From assembly GCA_046483075.1 (NCBI GenBank), contig JAWODV010000022.1, forward strand, positions 1-64,000: a DNA stretch of 64,000 nucleotides, given 5' to 3'. Made by a program: the position numbers and the translations under genes. The notes below the pieces were generated by a model. It was not told where the DNA came from. It did no database searches and was given only the letters and a program-made list of their open reading frames with translations. Below, piece by piece: positions 1 to 8,690 of the stretch. The stretch comes from JASMTM01 sp046483075. Lineage in GTDB: Bacteria > Thermotogota > Thermotogae > Petrotogales > Kosmotogaceae. The first letter of the stretch is position 1. Every line of letters starts with the position of its first letter.

Positions 1-1
1 A

Positions 2-88
2 GAAAAGAAGATTCATTTCAAAGAATTAGACAATATTTTAGAAACAACCAAAATTGATACGTTGAAAAGAGTTCACATTTACAGGTAA
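2..88 (+). CDS. C-terminal end of an unidentified protein (5' truncated)
   Basis: The frame starting at base 2 stays open from the window edge to TAA at 86-88 and encodes 28 residues ending in KRVHIYR. The fragment is charged and too short to assign to a family. It lies 29 bp upstream of a mini-gene with a strong ribosome binding site, and the two share the terminator at 224-253, so they are probably co-transcribed. It could be a chance open frame, because only 28 codons are visible. Confidence 0.45.
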   Translation, partial: EKKIHFKELDNILETTKIDTLKRVHIYR

Positions 89-117
89 AAAGCAAACTTT
101 AAAAGGAGGGAATAATT

Positions 118-210
118 ATGAAAAAATTATATAGAAATGCAAAAGATATAGAAAGATTGGTAGAGGAGCAGAAATTACAGGCACTGAAGGATTACTTCTG
201 GAGAAGCTGA
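118..210 (+). CDS. 30-residue mini-protein of unknown function
   Basis: An ATG at 118 follows a near-ideal ribosome binding site, AAAGGAGGG at 101-109, eight bases upstream. The frame encodes 30 residues starting MKKLYRNAKDIERLVEEQ and ending DYFWRS, then TGA. The middle (about residues 8-25) can form a charged amphipathic helix, and there is no membrane segment. An intrinsic terminator begins 13 bp after the stop, so this is the last cistron of a transcript. I do not recognise the family. The ribosome binding site and terminator support real translation, and conservation in relatives would settle it. Confidence 0.6.
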   Translation: MKKLYRNAKDIERLVEEQKLQALKDYFWRS

Positions 211-223
211 GAGTACCACCATC

Positions 224-253
224 AAAAAGGCACCTAAAAGAGGTGCCTTTTTT
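224..253 (+). terminator. Intrinsic terminator after the mini-gene
   Basis: The arm AAGGCACCT (227-235) pairs with AGGTGCCTT (241-249) around a 5-base loop. A run of T follows directly, and A-rich bases precede the stem. Confidence 0.9.
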
Positions 254-366
254 GTTGCTTTTTACCCAATTAAAAAGAGTAGTTCATAATTTTACAGCCC
301 TCAAAAAATAAAACAAAATGACTTATCTGTGTAGATGTAATAATTGTTAACCCAAAAGAAATTTAA

Positions 367-404
367 TGTGATAAAACAATCACAGATTAAGTGTATAATC
401 TGTG
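367..404 (+). promoter_or_regulatory. Promoter with two interlocked palindromes before the helicase gene
   Basis: A TATAAT -10 box lies at 394-399. It sits inside a perfect 9-bp inverted repeat, CACAGATTA (381-389) and TAATCTGTG (396-404). A second inverted repeat, TGTGAT (367-372) and ATCACA (379-384), shares bases 381-384 with the first. No good -35 box is visible 17 bp upstream, which suggests an activated or alternative promoter. The TGTGA-N8-TCACA half-sites recall CRP/FNR sites, but the spacing is 2 bp too long, so no regulator is assigned. The palindrome could also form an RNA hairpin at the 5' end. Confidence 0.6.
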
Positions 405-429
405 GAATACGTAATGAAAGGATTTGTGT

Positions 430-1989
430 ATGAGTAGAAAATTTAAGGAAATGGGGTTATCAATAAACACCCTGAAAGCCATAGAAAAGATGGGATTTGT
501 AGAAACAACTCCAATTCAGGAGAAATCTATTCCAGTTATGATGAAAGGAAAAGATGTAATAGGACAGGCGCATACTGGAACAGGCAAAACAGCAGCATTT
601 GGAATTCCCCTGATTGAGTCATTAGATTTTGGTGATAACAATGTACAGGGACTCATTTTATGTCCTACAAGGGAACTTGCAGTTCAGGTTACCGAAGAAC
701 TGAAAATGTTATCACTTGGTAGTAAATTAACCATTACTTCAGTATATGGCGGTTCATCAATGGAACGTCAGATAAAGGCTTTAAAAAATGGCACTCAAAT
801 TGTCGTTGGTACTCCTGGAAGAATAATGGATCATATGAGAAGGAAAACGTTGATACTGGAAAATGTTAAAACTGTCGTTCTTGATGAAGCTGACAGAATG
901 CTAGATATGGGTTTCCAGGAAGATATTAGATTTATTCTTTCACATATAGAGAAGGAAAGACAAATAGTAATGTTCTCAGCAACAATGCCATCCCAAATAA
1001 TTTCATTGGCCAGAGAATTCCAGAATAAACCAGAGATTATTAAAGTTATAACCCGCGAAATGACTGTTGCTGCTATTGAACAATATTATCTTGAAGTAGG
1101 AGAATCCAGAAAAGTAGATGCGTTGACAAGATTAGTTGAATACTATGATCCCAATCTATCACTGGTTTTTTGTAACACCAAGAAAAAGGTCGACGAACTG
1201 GTACCTTTACTTCAGAAGAAAGGTTTTCTTGCAGATGGATTGCATGGTGATTTAACTCAATCCATGAGAGATCGGGTTATGAATGCTTTCAGAAGAGGCA
1301 CTCTCAGGATTCTTGTTGCAACAGACGTAGCAGCACGAGGAATTGATGTTAACGACATCGAAGCAGTTTTTAATTACGATGTTCCTCAGGACTCTGAATA
1401 CTATGTACATCGTATTGGAAGAACAGGAAGAGCAGGAAAATCAGGTAGAGCTTTCACCTTTGCCTATGGTAGATCGGTTCGCAGACTGAGAGATATTCAG
1501 CGATATACCAAAATAAATATGCAAAAAATCCACGTTCCTTCAAATGAAGAAATTAATACTCGCCTACAGGAAGCGTTCTTGAACAATGTTAGTGAAGTAT
1601 TAGAAAAAGGCAATCTCGAGAATTATGAAACATTGATTAACAAACTTGTGGAAAAGAATTATTCTCCCGTAGAAATTGCAGCTGCTCTGTTAAAAATGTC
1701 AATGAACGACCATTCAGATGAAGAAATTCAGGAAGAAGTCATTCCCTCTGGAGTAATGACAAAATTGTTTGTGAATGTTGGAAAAAAACACAGTGTTAGA
1801 GTTGGTGACCTTGTTGGAGCAGTAACTGGTGAGACGGGTCTTCCCGGAAAGGTTCTTGGAGACATTAAAATGCTTAAAAAACACAGCTACATAGAAGTTG
1901 AAAGCAATCAGGTAAATTCAGTATTGCAGGCTTTAAACAGGTGCAATATAAAAGGAAATAAAATAACAGCCGAGCTTTCAAGAGCTTGA
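430..1989 (+). CDS. DEAD-box ATP-dependent RNA helicase with C-terminal RNA-binding domain
   Basis: This is a 519-residue RNA helicase of the DeaD/CshA/DbpA type, which remodels structured RNA in the cytoplasm (cold adaptation, ribosome assembly, mRNA decay). In order it shows the Q motif region (GFVETTPIQEKSIP), motif I AHTGTGKT, Ia PTRELA, GG, TPGR, motif II DEAD, motif III SAT, then in domain 2 VFCNT, HGDLTQ, motif V ATDVAARGID and motif VI HRIGRTGR. A linker and a DbpA-like RNA-binding domain fill about residues 400-519. ATG 430 is chosen over in-frame TTG 424 because AAGGA at 418-422 is well spaced for it. The gene is followed by a strong terminator and appears monocistronic. Confidence 0.95.
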   Translation: MSRKFKEMGLSINTLKAIEKMGFVETTPIQEKSIPVMMKGKDVIGQAHTGTGKTAAFGIPLIESLDFGDNNVQGLILCPTRELAVQVTEELKMLSLGSKLTITSVYGGSSMERQIKALKNGTQIVVGTPGRIMDHMRRKTLILENVKTVVLDEADRMLDMGFQEDIRFILSHIEKERQIVMFSATMPSQIISLAREFQNKPEIIKVITREMTVAAIEQYYLEVGESRKVDALTRLVEYYDPNLSLVFCNTKKKVDELVPLLQKKGFLADGLHGDLTQSMRDRVMNAFRRGTLRILVATDVAARGIDVNDIEAVFNYDVPQDSEYYVHRIGRTGRAGKSGRAFTFAYGRSVRRLRDIQRYTKINMQKIHVPSNEEINTRLQEAFLNNVSEVLEKGNLENYETLINKLVEKNYSPVEIAAALLKMSMNDHSDEEIQEEVIPSGVMTKLFVNVGKKHSVRVGDLVGAVTGETGLPGKVLGDIKMLKKHSYIEVESNQVNSVLQALNRCNIKGNKITAELSRA

Positions 1990-2023
1990 TAAAATACTAT
2001 CAATAATTAAATTCTATAAAAAT

Positions 2024-2060
2024 CGACTTTTATACTTTTACGTATGAAAGTCGTTTTTTT
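2024..2060 (+). terminator. Intrinsic terminator of the helicase gene
   Basis: A 12-bp stem, CGACTTTTATAC (2024-2035) with GTATGAAAGTCG (2042-2053) and one G-U pair, has a 6-base loop and is followed by seven T. Confidence 0.9.
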
Positions 2061-2166
2061 ATGGACATTTAAAGATTCGCATGAAGTACTTACTTGACTG
2101 TGTTATTATGATTTCGAAAACCCGGATAATTTCTTTCGAGATCTAAAAAAGAGGTGAGAAACTCAA

Positions 2167-2925
2167 CTGTATTTTGAGAAACTATACAAAACTATCTTTA
2201 AAAGGAAGTCTGTACGAAAGTTTAGTGATAAACCGTTAGATAATAATACTCTTGATATTATCAAAAACTCTTTTAATGAGATAAGACCTTTACTTCCATC
2301 GATCAACGTTGACCTGAAAATCGTACCCAGTGATTCGGTAAAAGGATTGCTCTTTGTAAAGGCACCACATTATCTATTGTTATTTTCAGAAAATAAACCT
2401 GGCTATTTACTAAATGCAGGTTATATATTTGAACAGATTGACTTATTCCTTTCTTCCAATGGTCTGGGATCATGCTGGCTTGGTTTAACCAAACCCAAAA
2501 AAGACCTACCTGAAATTTCATCCCTTGAATTTGTTATAGCGCTTGCTTCGGGTAACCCTGAAGAAAATTTGCACAGAAAGAATATCTCGGAATTCATTAG
2601 AAAGCCTCTGGGTCAAATAAGCATAGGAGATAAATTTCTTGATATTATCGAGGCCGCAAGGTTGGCTCCCTCCGCTACCAACAGCCAACCATGGTTTTTT
2701 ATTACAGAGGATTACAGTATTCATTGTTATTGTATTAAACCGGGCTTATTTAAACGAATTTTATATAAAAAAATGAACAGAATAGATATGGGTATCTCAC
2801 TGTGCCATCTATGGTTAGCTGCATTAAACAAGCATTTCGGAATCAGCTTTTACACTGATTCCGACGCTGAAGCCAATCCACCTGATGGATATTACTATAT
2901 AAAATCAGTCATGTTGAAACACTAG
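2167..2925 (+). CDS. TM1586-like nitroreductase family protein, apparent CTG start
   Basis: The 252-residue protein begins with residues typical of FMN-dependent nitroreductases (KRKSVRKFSDKPLD near residue 15) and repeats a family motif in the second half (AARLAPSATNSQPW). This two-half layout resembles the TM1586 nitroreductase family. The start is unusual: the frame is open from a TGA at 2155, and no in-frame ATG, GTG or TTG lies before TTG 2347, which would delete the flavin-binding N-terminus. CTG 2167 has GAGGTGA (2150-2156) ten bases upstream and gives a complete N-terminus, so it is the preferred start. The substrate is unknown. Redox or quinone reduction is a family-level guess. Confidence 0.8.
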   Translation: MYFEKLYKTIFKRKSVRKFSDKPLDNNTLDIIKNSFNEIRPLLPSINVDLKIVPSDSVKGLLFVKAPHYLLLFSENKPGYLLNAGYIFEQIDLFLSSNGLGSCWLGLTKPKKDLPEISSLEFVIALASGNPEENLHRKNISEFIRKPLGQISIGDKFLDIIEAARLAPSATNSQPWFFITEDYSIHCYCIKPGLFKRILYKKMNRIDMGISLCHLWLAALNKHFGISFYTDSDAEANPPDGYYYIKSVMLKH

Positions 2926-2955
2926 ATGTTTTTCTGGTTCATATTATCAGTAAAA

Positions 2956-4347
2956 TCACCATTCAGTAAGTATCTTATAAAAAAGATTTGCGTAAATCTT
3001 TGTAAGCAACATCAAATCATCAATCAAGATTCTTTCATCCGGTTTATGTTCCGTTTCTTCTCTTCCTGGAAATAACGCGCCAAAAGCAACAGCATTTTTG
3101 ACCGCTCTGGCATAGGTACCTCCACCGGTGGTTAACAGTTCAGCCTTATTACCTGTTGTACTTTCATAAACTTCAACAAGCGTTTTTACCAGTTCATTGT
3201 CAGGAGAAACATAATGAGGTTCAAGATGATGCCCTCCAACTACCTTTAACCCTTTCAGTGCTTCTTTCAATTGTGATTGAATTCTTGATTCATTGAAAAA
3301 TACCGGATAGCGAATATTGATAACTGCTTTAATTAGATTGTTTTGTAACTCGACTGTTCCCAGATTCACTGTTAAAATTCCTGACATTTCATCGCTTCCT
3401 GCAATTCCCAGATTTTTTCCATTTGTTTCATAACCTATTCTATCGTTAAGTTTCTTTATAAATTTATCCAGTTCAACATTAGATATTTCTATTTTGGAAA
3501 GTATTTCAAAAAGTGGAGCTATGGCATTTTCTCCTCGATCAGGTTTTGAGCCATGGGCCGAGTCCCCTTCAACATTAATAATAATCTCACTACCATTTCT
3601 TTCAAAAGTAACTTTTGTATCATTCCCGGGTTTGTACGTTTTTAGCATTTCTTCTATTTCGTCATCAATGCCTTCAAGCACAACTTTTGCCTTTGAAGGA
3701 ACCATATTTGAAGCATTACCACCTGAAAATTCTTTAATATTTACTCCTTCTTTGTTATTTGTAAGCTCTGTACTTATTTCGTAATTGACGATTCCTTTTT
3801 CTGCGTAAATTAATGGAAATGCAGCGTCAGGCGTAACAGCCATTTGTGGTTTTTCTTCATGTTTAAAGTATTCAGTTATTCCGCCCCAGCCACTTTCTTC
3901 ATTTGTTCCCAGAATAATCCTGATTCTGTTCTTTGGATCAAGACCAAGATCTCTCACTGCTTTCAAAGCATATATGGAAGCAATAGTAGGGCCCTTATCA
4001 TCTATTACTCCTCTTCCAAATATATATCCATCTTTTATAGTTCCATTAAAGGGGGCAACGCTCCAGCCTTCACCTGCTGGAACAACATCCAGGTGCCCAA
4101 GAACACCAAAAAGTTTACCCTTGCTACCAAACTGTATATGTCCTGCATAACCATCAACACGACCCGTTTCAAAATTCATTTCATTTGCCAGTTTTAATGT
4201 GTAATCCAGTGCCCTGTTCACTTCCTTGCCAAAGGGAGCGTTGTCCTCTGCTTTTCCTATAACAGAGGGTATTTCAATCACTTCTTTTATTGATGTCAAC
4301 AATTCTTCCTTCAATAAGACCAAAATATTTTCTAATTCTTCACTCAC
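2956..4347 (-). CDS. pepV: PepV-like M20 dipeptidase (Xaa-His dipeptidase)
   Basis: This is a 463-residue zinc aminopeptidase of peptidase family M20, of the PepV/carnosinase-like type, which cleaves dipeptides in the cytoplasm. The metal and catalytic motifs are visible: GHLDVVPAGEGW, GRGVIDDKGP, then GTNEESGWGG and a TPDAAFP segment, followed by the lid or dimerisation domain and a final histidine in EETEHKPDE. The length fits the PepV family (about 465-470). Translation starts at GTG 4347, behind a GGAGGG sequence at about 4354-4359. It is a single gene, divergent from the diguanylate cyclase gene. Substrate preference cannot be read from sequence. Confidence 0.9.
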   Translation of the reverse strand: MSEELENILVLLKEELLTSIKEVIEIPSVIGKAEDNAPFGKEVNRALDYTLKLANEMNFETGRVDGYAGHIQFGSKGKLFGVLGHLDVVPAGEGWSVAPFNGTIKDGYIFGRGVIDDKGPTIASIYALKAVRDLGLDPKNRIRIILGTNEESGWGGITEYFKHEEKPQMAVTPDAAFPLIYAEKGIVNYEISTELTNNKEGVNIKEFSGGNASNMVPSKAKVVLEGIDDEIEEMLKTYKPGNDTKVTFERNGSEIIINVEGDSAHGSKPDRGENAIAPLFEILSKIEISNVELDKFIKKLNDRIGYETNGKNLGIAGSDEMSGILTVNLGTVELQNNLIKAVINIRYPVFFNESRIQSQLKEALKGLKVVGGHHLEPHYVSPDNELVKTLVEVYESTTGNKAELLTTGGGTYARAVKNAVAFGALFPGREETEHKPDERILIDDLMLLTKIYANLFYKILTEW

Positions 4348-4565
4348 ACCTATCCCTCCTTTTCTAGCCTTTTTAATATTATCTCATAACATAATAGTTA
4401 TTCTTCGACACACTTCAAATCCAGAATGTCCAAAGTATCATAGTATGAAGTGATTTTCATATTATTAATAATTTTTTTAATATTTTATTACTTTGTTTAA
4501 TAATTTAATCAATTGAATTAATCTTTAAATTTATGTGGTATTATAATGTTTGGAGGCACTTCAAG

Positions 4566-6278
4566 ATGAGCAAAAAGGGATATCTCTTTTTAAATATTGT
4601 ACTGGGAATTATTTCTATCTTACTCGCAACCGGGTTGTTGTTAACAACCCAAAATTTATCTTTTCCTATTGCAATAGTACCCTTATTAGCCTTCTTTTTG
4701 TTGGCTGATTTTATTCCTATAAGAACCAAAGATTTTTCTGTAATAAGCAATTTTGCCGGTATCATACCGTTAATAATATTCTGGGATCCACATCTTGCAC
4801 CCTTTGCAAGTATATTGCTATTTCTTAAGCCTGTCACAGGAGAAAAATTAAAGGTTCCGAGAAAAATATATCGTGTACTAAATTATTTCCTAATGTACGG
4901 GCTCGCAGCTTATTTTGTAGATTGGACAGGGAATTTTTATATTTCACTTATCCTTTTTGTACTAATCGCAAGGGTTATTAGCATCATAACGGCAGATATA
5001 CTTTATAGCATTGTACTTGGAAGAACGAAACTTAACAGAACTGTTGTACTGACAGATCTTATTGAATTTGCTTATTTCATTTTTTTGGCTATATATGGTG
5101 GAATGATGTGGAATCTTTATGAAATGGGTAGAAATTTTGAAACAGCTCTCGTCTTTCTTCTGCTTCCTGCTACAACTCTAGGTTTATGGGGATTTGTTCA
5201 GTTCATCAATCTCTCCAACGAAAAAGAAGAAACCTTGAAAAGGATAGGTTCTCTCAGGAACAAATTATCAAAAACACTGGAAATGATCTCACTAGTTCGA
5301 TCTGATTCGAATTTTCAAAGTGTTTTGAATCAAATAGCTTCTATTATTCATGATTCAATAGGTTATAAATATGCTTTGATAAATCTAATGAACAGGGAAA
5401 CAAATAAGGTTGAAAGGGTTGCTCAAGCAGGACTTGAACCTGAAGAATTTAAAAAACTAAAAGATAGATCTCCCGAAATAGATGATATAAAGCAATTATT
5501 TGACGAGAACTTCAGAGTTAGCAGGTCCTTTTTTATACCTGAAGGCGCAAAGGAACTTGACACAACATATACATATCAGGGGAACTATGATGAGCTCATT
5601 GCAGGCCAGGGCGAATGGCGTCCCAACGATCTTCTTATAATACCAATAGTTAACAAATCAGACACCATTGGATATATATCTGTAGACGCCCCTCTGGATG
5701 GTCGTCGTCCACGCTATGAGGATATTGAAATACTAGAGATTGTTGCAGATATTGTACTTCGTGTTCTCGAAGAAGGACAAAAGTATCGAAGATTGGTTAT
5801 GGCAAGCAAGATTGACTCAGCTACCGGGTTATACAACCATACGGAGTTTTTCGTTATCCTGGAAAAGCTTCTTAATACCTCTGAAGAGCAATTTTCTCTG
5901 ATTATGATGGATCTGGACAACTTCAAACTATTGAATGATTCTTATGGACATATTGTTGGGGATAAGATAATTGAGCAGGTTGCAAATGTTATTAAGAAAA
6001 ATCTTAGAAAAATAGACATAGGTGCGCGTTATGGTGGTGATGAATTCTGTATTATTGCTGTTGGCTCCAATAAAGGAGAGGCCATAAATATTGCTTCAAG
6101 AATATCTGAAAAAATAAGATATCTAGAAGTAGACGGTATTAAAACTCAGATTTCTTGTAGCATTGGAATATCTTCATATCCTGCAGATGGTAAAACATCA
6201 ACAGAACTTGTAGAAAAAGCAGATAAAGCTTTATACACCGCAAAACAAACAGGTAAAGATAGAATTTATGCTATTTAG
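4566..6278 (+). CDS. Membrane diguanylate cyclase (multi-TM, GAF, GGDEF)
   Basis: The 570-residue protein makes cyclic di-GMP from two GTP. About residues 1-210 form a multi-span hydrophobic sensor region, about 225-390 look like a GAF domain, and about 405-570 form the GGDEF domain. The active site is intact (RYGGDEF, with GGDEF at 490-494), and MDLDNFK and SYGH motifs precede it. An RKID sequence five residues before GGDEF matches the RxxD inhibitory site for product feedback. ATG 4566 is chosen over ATG 4533 because GGAGG (4551-4555) precedes it at the right distance. The gene overlaps the tail of the convergent HD-GYP-like gene by 8 bp. Confidence 0.92.
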   Translation: MSKKGYLFLNIVLGIISILLATGLLLTTQNLSFPIAIVPLLAFFLLADFIPIRTKDFSVISNFAGIIPLIIFWDPHLAPFASILLFLKPVTGEKLKVPRKIYRVLNYFLMYGLAAYFVDWTGNFYISLILFVLIARVISIITADILYSIVLGRTKLNRTVVLTDLIEFAYFIFLAIYGGMMWNLYEMGRNFETALVFLLLPATTLGLWGFVQFINLSNEKEETLKRIGSLRNKLSKTLEMISLVRSDSNFQSVLNQIASIIHDSIGYKYALINLMNRETNKVERVAQAGLEPEEFKKLKDRSPEIDDIKQLFDENFRVSRSFFIPEGAKELDTTYTYQGNYDELIAGQGEWRPNDLLIIPIVNKSDTIGYISVDAPLDGRRPRYEDIEILEIVADIVLRVLEEGQKYRRLVMASKIDSATGLYNHTEFFVILEKLLNTSEEQFSLIMMDLDNFKLLNDSYGHIVGDKIIEQVANVIKKNLRKIDIGARYGGDEFCIIAVGSNKGEAINIASRISEKIRYLEVDGIKTQISCSIGISSYPADGKTSTELVEKADKALYTAKQTGKDRIYAI

Positions 6279-7695
6279 CTGCTATTAATACTTCCTCAAA
6301 TGCGTCTACAACCCTGGGATCAAATTTCTTGCCTTTTTCCATTTTAATTTTTTTCAGTGCTGTTTCCATCATGTCTCCCTCACCACAGGGTTCAGGTAAA
6401 ACATAACCCATGTAACTGGAAACAAGTGAAACGATCTTTGATCTCAAAGACATTTTTTCTCCCTTGAGACCATCGGGAAAACCGGTTCCATCATAGTGTT
6501 CATGGTGATGTCTAATGATATCACATACCAGTTCAAAATCACTAATCCTTTTGAACATTGCTTCTCCACGAATGGGGTGTCTGAGATAAAACTCATCAGT
6601 TTTATCACTTTTTTTATAATCATAATCCGTTATATAAATAGTTCCCAGATCTACCGCAAACAAACCGAGTTCGATGGCTTCTAGCTCTTCTTTAGAAGTA
6701 ATTCCCAATTTTTGGGCGGTTAATATTGCCAGTTCAGTATAATGTTCAATATCCATGTCATAATCAAAAAACCTCTTGTAAACACTTAATGAAAACTCCT
6801 GCATTAGTTTCTTAAGCTTAAGATAGTTTCTTTCTTTGAGTGTAGAAATTTCTAGATTTGTTTTTTCAATATCTTTCTTTAAAGACTGAATAGTATCTTC
6901 ACATTTACTCTTCTGGTAACGTAAATCATCCACAAATCTATTCAGTGATTCGATATCCTCTACATTGCTTGAAAAACTTTCTCTATGCCTTTTAACCATC
7001 CCAATACCTTTTAAGATTTCTTCAAATATCTCTGATATTTTGTCTATAAAATTCTCAACATACCAAAAACCAAGAAATAAAGATAGAGTCCCTATAAAAA
7101 CAATCAAGAAGAACTCTGCAGGAAAGATATATCCGATACCAAGCGTCAGATCACTGGTAAGATTATATTTATAGAAATACACCAATCTGTTTTTTGTAAA
7201 ATCAAGAGCACGCGGTTCTTCTGATATGTTTCCCTGAATCGATGTGTTCAGAACATTTCCATTCGAATCTGCAAGATACCATAAAACATCATCTGAGACT
7301 GAAAAAATTGGCGTTATCATTCTAAGCGGAACTTCAGCCAGTACTTTTCCATCTTCTGTACCAATAACTTTTTTAAAGGTGTTTTCGTTTATAAACACCC
7401 CTTTACCAAAGGCATATTCCTCTCCTGACAGGATTTTTTCTATAAGAATTCCCGAAACCTTCCCATTTTCTACTGGATTGACAACAACTCTATCATCAAA
7501 AATGTTATTGAATACATTATTTAGCCTTTGAATAAACTCTTCTTTGTAACGTATAATGTAAGTTTCCGAGAAACTCATAAATGTAAAAACCATTGCAAGC
7601 AAAAAGCCGGCAATTAAGAATGCAACGATTATTCTAATTATTGCTTTTGTTTTGTTTATTCTATGAAGGCTTTTCTTTAAACTTAATCTTCCCAA
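6271..7695 (-). CDS. Transmembrane HD-GYP-like protein with degenerate active site
   Basis: The 474-residue protein has a TM helix (about 18-40), an extracytoplasmic domain (about 41-190), a second TM helix (about 192-215), a coiled-coil linker (about 225-300) and an HD-GYP-like domain (about 300-474). HP, HHHEHYDGTGFPDGL and AMF regions align with c-di-GMP phosphodiesterases. However, the HDIGK motif reads VDLGT (V348, D349), and the terminal metal-binding D (usually in a D-x2-DA sequence) is replaced in SLVSSYMG. The domain is therefore probably non-catalytic, perhaps a binding or signalling module (inference). TTG 7695 is the start, with GGAGG ten bases upstream. It overlaps the preceding gene by 13 bp, so it is translationally coupled. 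Confidence 0.85.
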   Translation of the reverse strand: MGRLSLKKSLHRINKTKAIIRIIVAFLIAGFLLAMVFTFMSFSETYIIRYKEEFIQRLNNVFNNIFDDRVVVNPVENGKVSGILIEKILSGEEYAFGKGVFINENTFKKVIGTEDGKVLAEVPLRMITPIFSVSDDVLWYLADSNGNVLNTSIQGNISEEPRALDFTKNRLVYFYKYNLTSDLTLGIGYIFPAEFFLIVFIGTLSLFLGFWYVENFIDKISEIFEEILKGIGMVKRHRESFSSNVEDIESLNRFVDDLRYQKSKCEDTIQSLKKDIEKTNLEISTLKERNYLKLKKLMQEFSLSVYKRFFDYDMDIEHYTELAILTAQKLGITSKEELEAIELGLFAVDLGTIYITDYDYKKSDKTDEFYLRHPIRGEAMFKRISDFELVCDIIRHHHEHYDGTGFPDGLKGEKMSLRSKIVSLVSSYMGYVLPEPCGEGDMMETALKKIKMEKGKKFDPRVVDAFEEVLIAAK

Positions 7696-8690
7696 ATTCC
7701 CGTATCCTCCAGTTTTACAATCTGATAATCCCTGTTGCAGAAAAATGATTCCGTAATACTAAATTCTCCATCATATCCCTCAAAATAGATGTCTTTGATT
7801 TCATCAAATGCCTTTTCTAAATCATAACCATAATGAGACATGATATAGTCAGTAACAACCAGAGCATTATAAGTGCCAACAAAGTTAACAGATTTTATTT
7901 TCTCACCAGGCATACTCGCAATCGGTACAAAAAGCTTCAAATCACCAATAATTTCTTTATCAAATAATGTCAAGTCATCACTAAAAGCATATTCTGTTGC
8001 ATAAAAATTTCCTTCGTAACCCTTCTCACGAAGCGTAGACATTAAAATTCCTGTTGATATTGCGTCACTGAATGAAATAATTCCATCACTTTTTTTCATC
8101 TCTTCATTTACTTCGATTTCATTCCTGTTGGAAATCTTTAGTATTCCTATGATTTTCCCGTTGTACTCAAGTCTGAAGTGGTCAAGAATTTCATTGGAAA
8201 AGGTTTCATTGATTTCATCAATAAGCACATATACTTTCCACACATTGTCTCTTTCAATGGTTCTGGCCAAGCTACTTGCTCTCAAACTATTTGGAAGATT
8301 CATAGTAATAAAACTTTCATTAAAACCTATAATGGAACTTACTGTAACTAATGGAGAGATAACAAAAATATTCTGATTATCTCTCATATAAGGAAGGAGC
8401 TGGTTTGCATCTTCACTGGTTCTAGGGCCAATAATCAGTATGGGTTTTTTAATAATCACTGATTCCAGTACATTTTCAATAAATCCTCTTTCGTAATAAT
8501 AAACAGGTATATTTTTACTCAAGGAGTTTTTCTCGGTGTATTTATTCAATGCTTCTTGCATCTCCTTATTGCCATCGCTAATTATGATCATATTGGGATT
8601 ATTAAGAAAAAATACTAATGAGATTACAGAAAAGAGCAAAACAGAAACAAGAATTAGTATAAACCATGTTCTTTTGCTAAAATATTTCAT
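7683..8690 (-). CDS. Membrane-tethered periplasmic-binding-protein-like receptor (paralogue 2)
   Basis: The 335-residue protein has a basic N-terminus, one hydrophobic helix (about residues 8-29) with no clear cleavage site, and a type I periplasmic-binding fold resembling the branched-chain amino acid / Peripla_BP_6 group. The stretch LIIGPRTSEDANQLLP matches VIIGPKTSSQAASLIP in the gene upstream, so the two are paralogues. No ABC permease or ATPase lies nearby, which argues for sensing rather than transport. ATG 8690 is preferred to an upstream frame start at 8747 because it overlaps the preceding stop by 14 bp, as is usual in this operon. The ligand is unknown. Confidence 0.8.
   Translation of the reverse strand: MKYFSKRTWFILILVSVLLFSVISLVFFLNNPNMIIISDGNKEMQEALNKYTEKNSLSKNIPVYYYERGFIENVLESVIIKKPILIIGPRTSEDANQLLPYMRDNQNIFVISPLVTVSSIIGFNESFITMNLPNSLRASSLARTIERDNVWKVYVLIDEINETFSNEILDHFRLEYNGKIIGILKISNRNEIEVNEEMKKSDGIISFSDAISTGILMSTLREKGYEGNFYATEYAFSDDLTLFDKEIIGDLKLFVPIASMPGEKIKSVNFVGTYNALVVTDYIMSHYGYDLEKAFDEIKDIYFEGYDGEFSITESFFCNRDYQIVKLEDTGIWED

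Noticed and set aside
4542..4547. TATAAT just before the diguanylate cyclase gene
   Set aside because: Its start site would lie at or after the ribosome binding site (4551-4555), so it cannot be this gene's promoter.
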